From positions 1-31,598 of the forward strand of contig JAEOSP010000762.1 of assembly GCA_016840305.1 (NCBI GenBank): DNA of 31,598 nt, written 5' to 3'. How positions within the stretch are numbered: the stretch's first letter is position 1; each line of letters begins with the position of its first letter. Under the pieces are notes generated by a model. That model was not told where the DNA came from, did not search any database, and saw only the letters and a list, made by a program, of their open reading frames with translations. This document shows, piece by piece, positions 6,662 through 14,501 of this stretch. A program made the translations under genes and the position numbers. Source of the DNA: Candidatus Hodarchaeota archaeon. Lineage in GTDB: Archaea; Asgardarchaeota; Heimdallarchaeia; Hodarchaeales; Hodarchaeaceae.

Positions 6662-8986
6662 CTAGTTACCTCCACTTTTTAATGATTCATACATACTTTT
6701 TGTGGTCACAGGAAGGCTAGAAAAAGAACAACCTGTTGCATTTTCTATTGCATTAAGAATAACTGATGGGGGACCAAGTGCTGGGTGTTCTGCAATGGGT
6801 CGAGCACCGAAAGGCCCGTTTGGCTGTGGAGTTTCAATAAATATACAACTAAATCTTTCAGGCATATCCGACAAACGAGGAATAGAATAACGACGAAGAT
6901 TTGTGGTTGTCATTATACCCTTCTCATCAAACTCTATCTTTTCCTTCAAAGCTTGGCCAATCCCCTGTAGAACACCGCCATATATCTGACCTCGTGCTAA
7001 TATTGGATTGATAATTTTTCCAGCATCTAAGGCAGTAACAAAATGCAATATACGAATTTCTCCTGTTTCTTTATTAACGCGTAAATCTACTCCTTGACTC
7101 CCAAAAGTCCATTCATATGGTTGATATTGGCCAGTCTGTGGATCTGGGAATGTGACTCCCCTAACAACTGAGGATCCTGAGCAATGAATCGGATCCCCTA
7201 CCGTGTGCCCATCAGAGTATTGATAACCTAAAACTAGCTCCTTTAGGGGTAAAATCTTTTCCTTATACTGCACCTTAGCTCCATCGTACTGAATATCATT
7301 TGTTGAACAATCCCAGACAATAGCTGCGTTTTGTTTAAATTTGTTAATAGCCTTTTCACAAGCAGAAATGATAGCATTGCCGACCCGCATTGTTGTCATA
7401 CTCGCTACAGTCTGCCATTCATAAGGTGTAAGCTGTGTATTGATTTCATGATTTATCCGAACTTTTTCCATTGGCAAACGTAACGTTTCAGCAGCAATTT
7501 GAGCTAAAACTGTTAAACAGCCCTGACCCATTTCCACACCCCCAATAGAAATATTAACGGAAAGATCCTCATTGAACTTTAAATATACATTTGAGGATGC
7601 ATTCGCTGCTTGGACTGGTGATTTAACTAAACCAACCACCGCACGTCCATAATAATACTGATCATCCTCTTCTGGTAAGTAAAATTCATTTAATTTAACG
7701 ATCGTCTTATTAAAGCATGCTCGGACATCACCATTATGATTAGTAATAATTTGGTTTAACGAATTTGTATCTCCAGCTTTTAAAAAATTCTTTTCCCTTA
7801 AAACATTTGGATCCATATTCAATTTTTGTGCTAACTTGTGAATTAATCTTTCAACCATGAATTGACCTTCAGGGTGACCATAACCTCTGAATGCACCTAC
7901 TGGAGGGGTATTAGTATATACACCATACGATCTCAAACTACAATTAGGGAAAAAGTAAGGTCCCACACAATTATGACCTCCAGCTAAAACAACGTTGCAT
8001 CCTGTGTCACCATAGGCTCCATCAGAGTAATATTGATCTGCTTCGATCCCCAAAAATGTTCCATCTGCTTTTGCACCAATCTCCATATGTCCTTTCATTC
8101 CTCTCCCTAGTATACTGCCGATAAACACTTCTTCTCTTGTTAAAACGAATTTTACGTGAAAACCAGGAACAAAACGAGCTGCTAATACTAATAAGGGTTC
8201 AATGGTATAGTCTGACTTCCCACCAAACCCCCCTCCTAAATAAGGGATATGAATATGTATCTTATTCATCTGTAGTTGAAAATAATCTGCTAATACTTCA
8301 CGTATAACAAATGGTGCTTGGGAACTACTCCAGACATGCAATTCCCCTGTGTGATCCCATCTAGCAATAGCACCATGGGGTTCAATGGCTGCATGATTGA
8401 CTAACGGATAATCAAAATTATCCTCTACGATCACATCGGCTTCCTTGAAAACATCTTCATAGTTTCCTTTTTTCAGGTGATATTTAAAGAAAACATTAGT
8501 CCCAGGAACGGGAACAAATGTGGAAACGTGGCGGTACTTACCATTAATCTCATGTACTAGAGGAGCTTCACTTTTGGTTGCTTGTATAGGATCTTGTACA
8601 TACGGAAGTTCCTCAAGTTTCATATCAATAGTCTTAATCGCAGCTTCGGCCTGTTCTTTTGTTTCTGCTAGGACAACTGCGACGACTTCTCCTTCATGAC
8701 GAACTTTGTTTATGGCCAAAGGTGCTTGATCAAAAATACAAGTGCCATATAAATGATCAGGATTTAGTCCAATTGACTTACCAGTAAAAACTTTGTGCAC
8801 TCCAGACATTGATTCTGCTTTGGTAATATCTATTGATTTTATTAACGCATGAGGTACACCTGCTCGTAATACCTTCATAACTAAAGTTCTTGGAAAACGT
8901 AAATCATCAATATATTCTGCGGTTCCGGTTACTTTTTCATGCGCATCAGCCCTCTGGATTCCCTTTCCAACAATCTGATACTCCAA
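6662..8986 (-). CDS. xanthine dehydrogenase-family molybdopterin large subunit
   Basis: A 774-residue molybdenum hydroxylase catalytic subunit. An N-terminal a/b-hammerhead domain (about 1-130) is followed by the Mo-cofactor domain. Visible motifs are GGGFGGKSDY (about residue 252), GAFRGYGHPEGQF, the glycine-rich GGVEMGQGCLTVL, and near the C-terminus GPFGARPIAEHPALGPPS, whose Glu matches the catalytic Glu (GVGEP in xanthine dehydrogenase). The family hydroxylates purines, aldehydes, nicotinate-like rings or CO; these residues do not fix the substrate. The start is TTG 8986; the nearby ATG at 9000 is out of frame. It is read leftward from a promoter shared with the acyl-CoA dehydrogenase/FdrA side, which suggests a joint catabolic role, perhaps in purine or ureide breakdown. 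Confidence 0.93.
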   Translation of the reverse strand: MEYQIVGKGIQRADAHEKVTGTAEYIDDLRFPRTLVMKVLRAGVPHALIKSIDITKAESMSGVHKVFTGKSIGLNPDHLYGTCIFDQAPLAINKVRHEGEVVAVVLAETKEQAEAAIKTIDMKLEELPYVQDPIQATKSEAPLVHEINGKYRHVSTFVPVPGTNVFFKYHLKKGNYEDVFKEADVIVEDNFDYPLVNHAAIEPHGAIARWDHTGELHVWSSSQAPFVIREVLADYFQLQMNKIHIHIPYLGGGFGGKSDYTIEPLLVLAARFVPGFHVKFVLTREEVFIGSILGRGMKGHMEIGAKADGTFLGIEADQYYSDGAYGDTGCNVVLAGGHNCVGPYFFPNCSLRSYGVYTNTPPVGAFRGYGHPEGQFMVERLIHKLAQKLNMDPNVLREKNFLKAGDTNSLNQIITNHNGDVRACFNKTIVKLNEFYLPEEDDQYYYGRAVVGLVKSPVQAANASSNVYLKFNEDLSVNISIGGVEMGQGCLTVLAQIAAETLRLPMEKVRINHEINTQLTPYEWQTVASMTTMRVGNAIISACEKAINKFKQNAAIVWDCSTNDIQYDGAKVQYKEKILPLKELVLGYQYSDGHTVGDPIHCSGSSVVRGVTFPDPQTGQYQPYEWTFGSQGVDLRVNKETGEIRILHFVTALDAGKIINPILARGQIYGGVLQGIGQALKEKIEFDEKGIMTTTNLRRYSIPRLSDMPERFSCIFIETPQPNGPFGARPIAEHPALGPPSVILNAIENATGCSFSSLPVTTKSMYESLKSGGN

Positions 8987-9004
8987 TAATATCCACTCAT
9001 TTTA

Positions 9005-9034
9005 GTCAGTTGGAAACTGACATAAAAAAATCTT
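9005..9034 (-). promoter_or_regulatory. probable operator and TATA of the molybdenum hydroxylase operon
   Basis: GTCAGTT-GGA-AACTGAC (9005-9021) is a perfect inverted repeat with 7-bp arms and a 3-bp centre. Directly upstream on the minus strand is GATTTTTTTATG (about 9023-9034), a possible TATA element. The repeat would thus lie between TATA and the transcription start, where archaeal repressors commonly act. I did not see a second copy of the repeat in the window. Confidence 0.55.
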
Positions 9035-9138
9035 ATTTCTTTCATTTTAGGTGAATTTAAATTCCGAAAGAATGCAATTACTTTTAATTATGTGCATATT
9101 TTTAGCTAGAAAATATTCTAATTAGGAGTTAATGGTAT

Positions 9139-10389
9139 ATGTTTGATGTATTACTTTCTGATCAAGAGAAAGAAGTTAAATACAAAGTAAGAGAGTTTGT
9201 TAAGACAATTTCACCATCTACACTGAGGAAAATGGATCGTGAGGAGATTCAGTATCCTAATCAATATATAAGGTCGCTTGCTGATGAGAATTTATTGGGA
9301 TTGCGTTTTCCTACTAAATATGGCGGATTAGGATTAAATTGGGTTGCAGAATCTGCAGTGATTGAAGAAATTGGTGTTCTGGGTCCAGCTCTTGGATGTT
9401 TGTATTCTCTTCCGAGTATTGTTGGTGAGGCGATTAACCGATTTGGTAGTATTGAGCAGAAAAATAAGTATCTAAAGCCTATATTGAAGGGGAAATTGTT
9501 TTGTGCTGAAGCATTAACTGAACCGCGAGGGGGATCGGATTTCTTTGGAGCAACCTGTATTGCAGAAAAGGAAGGAGATAATTTCATTCTGAATGGTCAA
9601 AAACGTTTTGTAGTAGGCGCAGAGGGAGCTGATGTCTTTTTAGTTTATGCAAAAACTGATCAACATGCTTCTGATCCCCGTAACTCTATTAGCACATTTC
9701 TTGTTGATAAAAAATTCGGTGTTCAGACAAGGCATGTCTATGGTTTATTGGGATCACGAGGTGGTGGTACTGGAAGATTAGTTTTTGAAGATGTTGAAGT
9801 ACCTGAAGAAAATCTTGTTGGTGAACTACATACTGGAGGTTTAATTTTCAATCAAATGATGATTCCAGAGCGCATGACTTCTGCAGCAGGGGCAATAGGA
9901 TCCGCTAGAGCTGGCTTTAGTGTTGCTTCAAAATATAGTACTCGTCGTAAAGCTTTCGGCCGTCCTATTAGTAAATTTCAAGCTGTCTCTTTTAAAATCG
10001 CTGATAGTCTCACCCTTTTAGACAGTGCTAGCAGTTTATTATACTCCACCAGTAGAATTATTGATCAAAATAATGGATTAACCAACGGAACAATTCGCAG
10101 AATGGTATCAGAGACTAAGAAATTTGCTACAGATACTGCCTGGCAAATAATTAACCATGCGATGCAAATTATGGGAGGAATTGGTTATACTGATGTTTAT
10201 CCTATCGAACGTCTCCTTCGTGATATACGTTTAATGAGTATTTGGACGGGTACTAATGAGATAATGAATTTATTAATTCAACATGAATATTACAAAGAAT
10301 TATCAAGTCAAGATCCGCGAAATGCGCCACGAGATGTCGAACAGGACGCTGTTGGTGCAGAATTTGTCGATGAGAAAGTTTTCGAGTAA
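9139..10389 (+). CDS. acyl-CoA dehydrogenase family flavoprotein
   Basis: A 416-residue acyl-CoA dehydrogenase. It has an N-terminal helical domain, the middle FAD-binding strand region (CAEALTEPRGGSDFFG, about 122-137) and the C-terminal bundle with RKAFGRPISKFQAVSFKIAD and QIMGGIGYTDVYPIERLLRD. FAD-dependent alpha,beta-oxidation of an acyl-CoA is expected. The catalytic Glu of MCAD (YEGT) is replaced by Thr370 (WTGTNE). Glu244 in IPERM falls where isovaleryl-CoA dehydrogenase carries its base, so activity may be of that type. A 25-residue acidic tail follows the domain. The ATG at 9139 has AGGAG upstream. It is divergent from the molybdenum hydroxylase and upstream of FdrA, so its substrate may belong to that pathway. 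No electron-transfer flavoprotein gene is nearby. Confidence 0.93.
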   Translation: MFDVLLSDQEKEVKYKVREFVKTISPSTLRKMDREEIQYPNQYIRSLADENLLGLRFPTKYGGLGLNWVAESAVIEEIGVLGPALGCLYSLPSIVGEAINRFGSIEQKNKYLKPILKGKLFCAEALTEPRGGSDFFGATCIAEKEGDNFILNGQKRFVVGAEGADVFLVYAKTDQHASDPRNSISTFLVDKKFGVQTRHVYGLLGSRGGGTGRLVFEDVEVPEENLVGELHTGGLIFNQMMIPERMTSAAGAIGSARAGFSVASKYSTRRKAFGRPISKFQAVSFKIADSLTLLDSASSLLYSTSRIIDQNNGLTNGTIRRMVSETKKFATDTAWQIINHAMQIMGGIGYTDVYPIERLLRDIRLMSIWTGTNEIMNLLIQHEYYKELSSQDPRNAPRDVEQDAVGAEFVDEKVFE

Positions 10390-10457
10390 TTTGACTCCCC
10401 AATTACTCTCAGTGGTAAAGCTTATTAACTACTAAGTCAATTTTAATTCGATATTAT

Positions 10458-10778
10458 ATGCAAGAGAATCCCCATTCAAATAAGAAAACAATTTATGAGA
10501 GTATTTACGGCGGTAAAGGATATTCTATTGCTGGACCCATTTTTTATTTAATATTAGGTGTTTTTTGTCTATTTATTATTATTTTCCTCTCTATTACTGG
10601 AGGATATTTTCCTGGTACGGTTGAAAATGTGGATCTGTTGAGACCTGATATTACATTTCCCTTTCTAGGAATTTTATTTTTTCTTTGTTTACCAGGTTCC
10701 ATCATTGGCCTTGTATTTGGTTTAAGCGGACTTTTCTGGAGATATTACAAAAGGGAATTAATACCAGAAAACGGTTAA
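10458..10778 (+). CDS. small two-TM membrane protein, unknown
   Basis: A 106-residue protein with a polar N-terminus (MQENPHSNKKTIYESIYGGK), a first membrane helix at about residues 23-48, a polar loop with FPGTVENVDLLRPD, a second helix at about 67-92, and a basic end (RYYKRELIPENG). No family is recognised. It lies between the acyl-CoA dehydrogenase and FdrA genes on the same strand, with a TTATTAA element about 30 nt upstream, so it may start its own leaderless transcript. The codon pattern and clean two-helix layout make it likely to be real. Confidence 0.6.
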   Translation: MQENPHSNKKTIYESIYGGKGYSIAGPIFYLILGVFCLFIIIFLSITGGYFPGTVENVDLLRPDITFPFLGILFFLCLPGSIIGLVFGLSGLFWRYYKRELIPENG

Positions 10779-10793
10779 TCATGACTCAAGAAA

Positions 10794-10801
10794 TTTAAGT
10801 A
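10794..10801 (+). promoter_or_regulatory. TATA box for a probably leaderless fdrA transcript
   Basis: TTTAAGTA is centred about 29 nt upstream of the fdrA ATG at 10827. No ribosome site precedes that ATG. This spacing puts the expected transcription start at or next to the start codon. Confidence 0.45.
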
Positions 10802-10826
10802 CCTTTTTCGCTTGATAAATTCAGTT

Positions 10827-12383
10827 ATGACAATTGTTAAAACGCATCTTATCTATCAGGAATATCGCGATTCCGTTCAACTTATGCGAGCGGCATCTGT
10901 TGCTGGCAAACTAGAGGGAGTTTTACTAACATCAGTTTTAATGGGCACTTCTAATAATAAACCATTACTAGAGGAAGTCAATCTTTTAACACCGGAAGCA
11001 AAGGAAGCTGGAGCAAATGATATTGTTATTGTTGTTCGAGCTGATTCTGAGACTGCTGCTGATAATGCAATTCAATTCATTATCGATTATTTATCGAAAA
11101 CAGTCCAAACAGCTCATGATAGCACACTAATGTATCGATCAATTCGAGGTGCTATAAATGGCTTTCCTGATTCGAATTTAGCCGTAATTTCAGTTCCAGG
11201 TGAATATGCAGCTAGAGATACTCATCTCGCTTTGATGAATAACTTGAATGTCCTATTATTCTCAGATAATGTATCCATTGAAGATGAATTACGACTTAAA
11301 AATGAGGCTCATAAGAAAGGATTACTACTTATGGGGCCTGACTGTGGTACCGCGATGATAAAGAATATTGGTCTTGGTTTTGCAAACGTTGTTAATCCTG
11401 GACCGATAGGTATAATTGCTGCTTCTGGCACTGGAACCCAAGAAGTAATGACCTTATGTCATCATTTAGAGATGGGTGTAACACATGCCATTGGGACAGG
11501 TTCCCGTGATATCAAAGATGTGATTGGTGGAATTACAATGATTGATGGACTCCATGCATTAGAGCGTGATCCTTCGACTGAACTTATCATATTAGTATCA
11601 AAACCACCAGAAGAAAAAACAATGACAAAGATTATATCAGAGATTAGTAAATGTAAGAAACCTGTAATAATAAATTTCCTAGGAAGAACTGCTGGATACT
11701 TTGATGTATCAGAAAAAACAGTTACTGTTAATACATTGGAGGAAGTAGCTTATACAGCTGCCAATTATATGAAAACAGGAAAATTAGAATTAACTTCCAT
11801 TGTATTTGATGATGATGATAGAATTGAAATTATCCGCAAAAGTTCTAAAAATCGATTAGGCTCAACACAACGCTATATCAGGGGACTTTATGCAGGGGGA
11901 ACCTTTACTTTTGAAGCAGCACAAATAATAAGAGATCTTCTCTCGAGGGAGGAGGAAATTTACACAAACGTGCATTTACATGGAACTAAGCTTATACATG
12001 ATGCAAAGAAGAGTATAGCTCACACGTTAATAGATATGGGAGATGATGAATTTACAGTTGGAAAACCTCATCCTATGATTGACCAAAGTGAACGAACTAA
12101 ACGTTTCCTTGAGGAAATTAGAAATCCAGAAACAGCTGTTATTCTATTAGACTTTGTTTTAGGTTATGGATCACATATAGATCCTGTTGGTGATATGCAA
12201 GACGCTTTTCGTGAATGGAAGAACATGGAGACTTATATTCCGATTATCGCACATATCTGCGGAACCCCACTTGACCCCCAAGATTACTCTAAATCTCTTG
12301 AGCTTCTTGAAAAACTTGGTATTATAACAATGCCAACAAATGCTCAGGCAGCAAAATTGGCTGCAATGATTGTAAAAAAATAG
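10827..12383 (+). CDS. fdrA: FdrA-family protein (succinyl-CoA synthetase alpha-like)
   Basis: A 518-residue FdrA-family protein. The N-terminal part has the family features DSVQLMRAA and MGTSNNKPLL. The centre has GPDCGTAMI (about 170-178), AASGTGTQEV (about 198-207) and GTGSRDIKD (about 223-231), resembling the CoA-ligase fold of succinyl-CoA synthetase alpha. The C-terminal part has the second ligase-like domain ending in NAQAAKLAAMI. In E. coli, FdrA and YlbE are encoded with the allantoin genes and have recently been linked, from memory, to oxamate carbamoyltransfer. A TTG at 10812 is also in frame, but ATG 10827 suits the family N-terminus and the TATA position. It is followed by a small FdrA/DUF1116-associated gene and a DUF1116 gene. 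No carbamate kinase or DUF2877 (YlbF) gene is in the window. Confidence 0.88.
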   Translation: MTIVKTHLIYQEYRDSVQLMRAASVAGKLEGVLLTSVLMGTSNNKPLLEEVNLLTPEAKEAGANDIVIVVRADSETAADNAIQFIIDYLSKTVQTAHDSTLMYRSIRGAINGFPDSNLAVISVPGEYAARDTHLALMNNLNVLLFSDNVSIEDELRLKNEAHKKGLLLMGPDCGTAMIKNIGLGFANVVNPGPIGIIAASGTGTQEVMTLCHHLEMGVTHAIGTGSRDIKDVIGGITMIDGLHALERDPSTELIILVSKPPEEKTMTKIISEISKCKKPVIINFLGRTAGYFDVSEKTVTVNTLEEVAYTAANYMKTGKLELTSIVFDDDDRIEIIRKSSKNRLGSTQRYIRGLYAGGTFTFEAAQIIRDLLSREEEIYTNVHLHGTKLIHDAKKSIAHTLIDMGDDEFTVGKPHPMIDQSERTKRFLEEIRNPETAVILLDFVLGYGSHIDPVGDMQDAFREWKNMETYIPIIAHICGTPLDPQDYSKSLELLEKLGIITMPTNAQAAKLAAMIVKK

Positions 12384-12409
12384 TATGTAGTACAGGGATG
12401 TGAAATTAT

Positions 12410-12583
12410 TTGACAAATCCTATTGATAATTTGCTCATAGAAGGGCCTAAAGTGATAAACATTGGTTTAAGGTCTTTTTTTGAGGCATGTAATTCGCAAG
12501 GTGCATCATCCGTCCATATACAATGGCAGCCTCCTGCACAGGGTAATCAAGAGCTCTTAAATTTATTAGATAAATTACTCTAA
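12410..12583 (+). CDS. 57-aa FdrA/DUF1116-associated small protein (TTG start)
   Basis: A short open frame between fdrA and the DUF1116 gene. It starts at TTG 12410 after GGGATGTG and stops at 12581-12583. The sequence includes GPKVINIGLRSFFEACNSQG and VHIQWQPPAQGNQELLNLL. From memory, the pattern viNiGl..F...l..qg..vvhv.W.PPagGn..l recurs as a short segment at the FdrA/DUF1116 junction in bacterial clusters, where it is often part of a longer protein. Here it is free-standing. It has no membrane helix or signal. The gap is 26 bp from fdrA and 27 bp to the next gene. Its role is unknown, but strong pattern retention argues that it is a real subunit of the FdrA/DUF1116 assembly. Confidence 0.75.
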   Translation: MTNPIDNLLIEGPKVINIGLRSFFEACNSQGASSVHIQWQPPAQGNQELLNLLDKLL

Positions 12584-12610
12584 ACTTCTAACTTGATAAT
12601 AGTGATAAAG

Positions 12611-13867
12611 ATGGGAATCAAACATAAGATTGAAGCTGCTAATCAAGAAGCTCTAAATAAGATGGCGAATGTAAGGCCAATTTTAGTGGATATTGATCTA
12701 GCTAAAAATGTAATTCCTAGGATGGATTCTAAAACCATTCTTCATGCTGGACCCCCTATAGAATGGGAAAGAATGTGTGGTCCTACAAAAGGAGCAATTG
12801 CAGGAATACTTGTTTACGAAAATTTAGTTAATTCTATTGAGGAAGGATACAAATTAGCAGCATCAGGAGAGATCAAATTTGATTGTAATCACGATCATGA
12901 TACTGTTGGTCCTATGACTGGTATTACTTCCCCAAACCAGCCAGTTTTCATATTAGAAGATCCAAGTACGAAAAAGAAAGCATTCTGCACCTTGAATGAG
13001 GGGAGAGGCAAAGTTCTTCGTTTCGGAGGGTGGGGAGATGATGTTCTTGAAAGGCTTAATTGGATGAAAGAAACTCTTGCTCCCTGTCTTAAAAAGGCTA
13101 TAAAGAATACAAATGAAGGAATTGATATTAAAGCCATTATCTCAGAGTCTATACACATGGGTGATGAAGCGCATAATAGAAATCGCTCAGGAACATATCT
13201 TTTCATTAGTGAAATTACCCCTCATCTTCTTGATACTACAGATTCTGCTACAGCAAAAGAAGTTTTTCTTTTCATGAAGAAAAATGCCGATATCTTTAAT
13301 TTGAATCTATCTATGCCTCATTCTAAGTTAATAGCTGATGCTGCTCGTGATATCGAGTATTGCTCATTAGTAGTTGCAATGGCAAGAAATGGAACAGATA
13401 TTGGGATACAGATAGCTGGTTTGGGACGTCAATGGTTCACTTCTCCAGCCACAATGGTAGAAGGGTTATATTTCCCGGGTTATTCAGAAAAGGACGCTTG
13501 TCCTGATTTAGGGGATTCCACTATCTCGGAAGTGGTTGGAATTGGAGGTTTTGCTATGGCCGCTTCTCCTGCCATTGTATCTTTTGTAGGAGGTTCTGCT
13601 TCAGATGCGTTAGCTCGTACTGAGCAAATGTATGAAATAACTGATGGTGAAAGTAAATCCTTTACAATTCCATCATTAAACTTTCGTGGAGCTCCTACAG
13701 GGGTAGATATTCGTAAAGTGGTCGAACTTAATCTAACTCCACTAATTAACACTGGAATTGCCCATAAGGAAGCAGGAATAGGACAAATTGGGGCTGGATT
13801 AACAGCTGCTCCAATTGAAATGTTCAATGACGCATTAAGAGCGTTTGGGAAGAAATATTTGAAATGA
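12611..13867 (+). CDS. ylbE: DUF1116 (YlbE-like) protein
   Basis: A 418-residue DUF1116 protein, close in length to E. coli YlbE. The family landmark HAGPPIEWERMCGPTKGA lies near residues 45-62. CNHDHDTVGPMTGITSPNQP (about residue 90) and EGLYFPGYSEKDACPDLGDS (about 285) are strongly patterned. Partner of FdrA; the pair is linked in bacteria to ureide/oxamate metabolism. An in-frame TTG at 12593 would add six residues, but ATG 12611 with AGTGAT just upstream is more likely. The TGA overlaps the ribosome site of the next gene, so the two are probably coupled. Catalytic residues are not known to me. Confidence 0.88.
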   Translation: MGIKHKIEAANQEALNKMANVRPILVDIDLAKNVIPRMDSKTILHAGPPIEWERMCGPTKGAIAGILVYENLVNSIEEGYKLAASGEIKFDCNHDHDTVGPMTGITSPNQPVFILEDPSTKKKAFCTLNEGRGKVLRFGGWGDDVLERLNWMKETLAPCLKKAIKNTNEGIDIKAIISESIHMGDEAHNRNRSGTYLFISEITPHLLDTTDSATAKEVFLFMKKNADIFNLNLSMPHSKLIADAARDIEYCSLVVAMARNGTDIGIQIAGLGRQWFTSPATMVEGLYFPGYSEKDACPDLGDSTISEVVGIGGFAMAASPAIVSFVGGSASDALARTEQMYEITDGESKSFTIPSLNFRGAPTGVDIRKVVELNLTPLINTGIAHKEAGIGQIGAGLTAAPIEMFNDALRAFGKKYLK

Positions 13868-13876
13868 GGGAATTTG

Positions 13877-14425
13877 ATGTTGGAAAAGACAGATCATTTG
13901 AAAGATCATACACATGATCCAATTGCCTTAAGAGATGAATTACTTGAAATCATTAAACATGGAGACTTGCGAATTGAATTTTTGGGAACTGCAGCCACCC
14001 CTTTAGTATCTGTTGCCATGAGTGCTTCGGTTCTAACATTTCTTTCTTTACAATTCTTCTTTAACAGTTCATTATTTAGTACACGATTGCTAGCTGGAAT
14101 TAATATAATATTCTTATTAATTATGGTATTTATTTCCTTAACCACTCAGGTTATGATTCATCGTGCACGTTTACGACTGTCACGGGTGAAGCATGACCTT
14201 GAAATTCAAAAACTCTTAGATTGTGAGGAATTCACATCCGAAATGAGCAATCAGCTTGTTTTTTTGAGCCATTTAGCCTTAAGTAGTCAAAGAACCATAA
14301 ACTCAATTCAATGGATGTACAATCATGGTTTATTTCGACTTCTTTATACCCTAATAACAATAACAGTAGCAGTACTTATTTACACAACCCTTAGTGAAAT
14401 TCCACTTCGATTACAATCTATTTAG
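13877..14425 (+). CDS. three-TM membrane protein, unknown
   Basis: A 182-residue protein with a His-rich polar N-terminus (DHLKDHTHDP), two adjacent membrane helices (about 41-64 and 72-96), a long amphipathic cytoplasmic helix (HRARLRLSRVKHDLEIQKLL), and a third helix near 155-175. No family is recognised. ATG 13877 is preceded by GAGGG at a spacing of 6, which overlaps the stop of the DUF1116 gene. An in-frame TTG directly before it is less likely. Tight coupling suggests it works with the FdrA/DUF1116 proteins, but it does not look like a transporter of known type and it is not DUF2877. Confidence 0.7.
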   Translation: MLEKTDHLKDHTHDPIALRDELLEIIKHGDLRIEFLGTAATPLVSVAMSASVLTFLSLQFFFNSSLFSTRLLAGINIIFLLIMVFISLTTQVMIHRARLRLSRVKHDLEIQKLLDCEEFTSEMSNQLVFLSHLALSSQRTINSIQWMYNHGLFRLLYTLITITVAVLIYTTLSEIPLRLQSI

Positions 14426-14501
14426 CAATTTCACTGTGATAAAAGGCGCTATTTCCTTCTTTTCGCTATTTAATTAAGCTCTTTCTGGAAAACTTAAGTT
14501 T

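Noticed and set aside
8984..9000. ATG at 9000 as the molybdenum hydroxylase large-subunit start
   Set aside because: Out of frame with the protein; TTG 8986 is the first suitable in-frame start.
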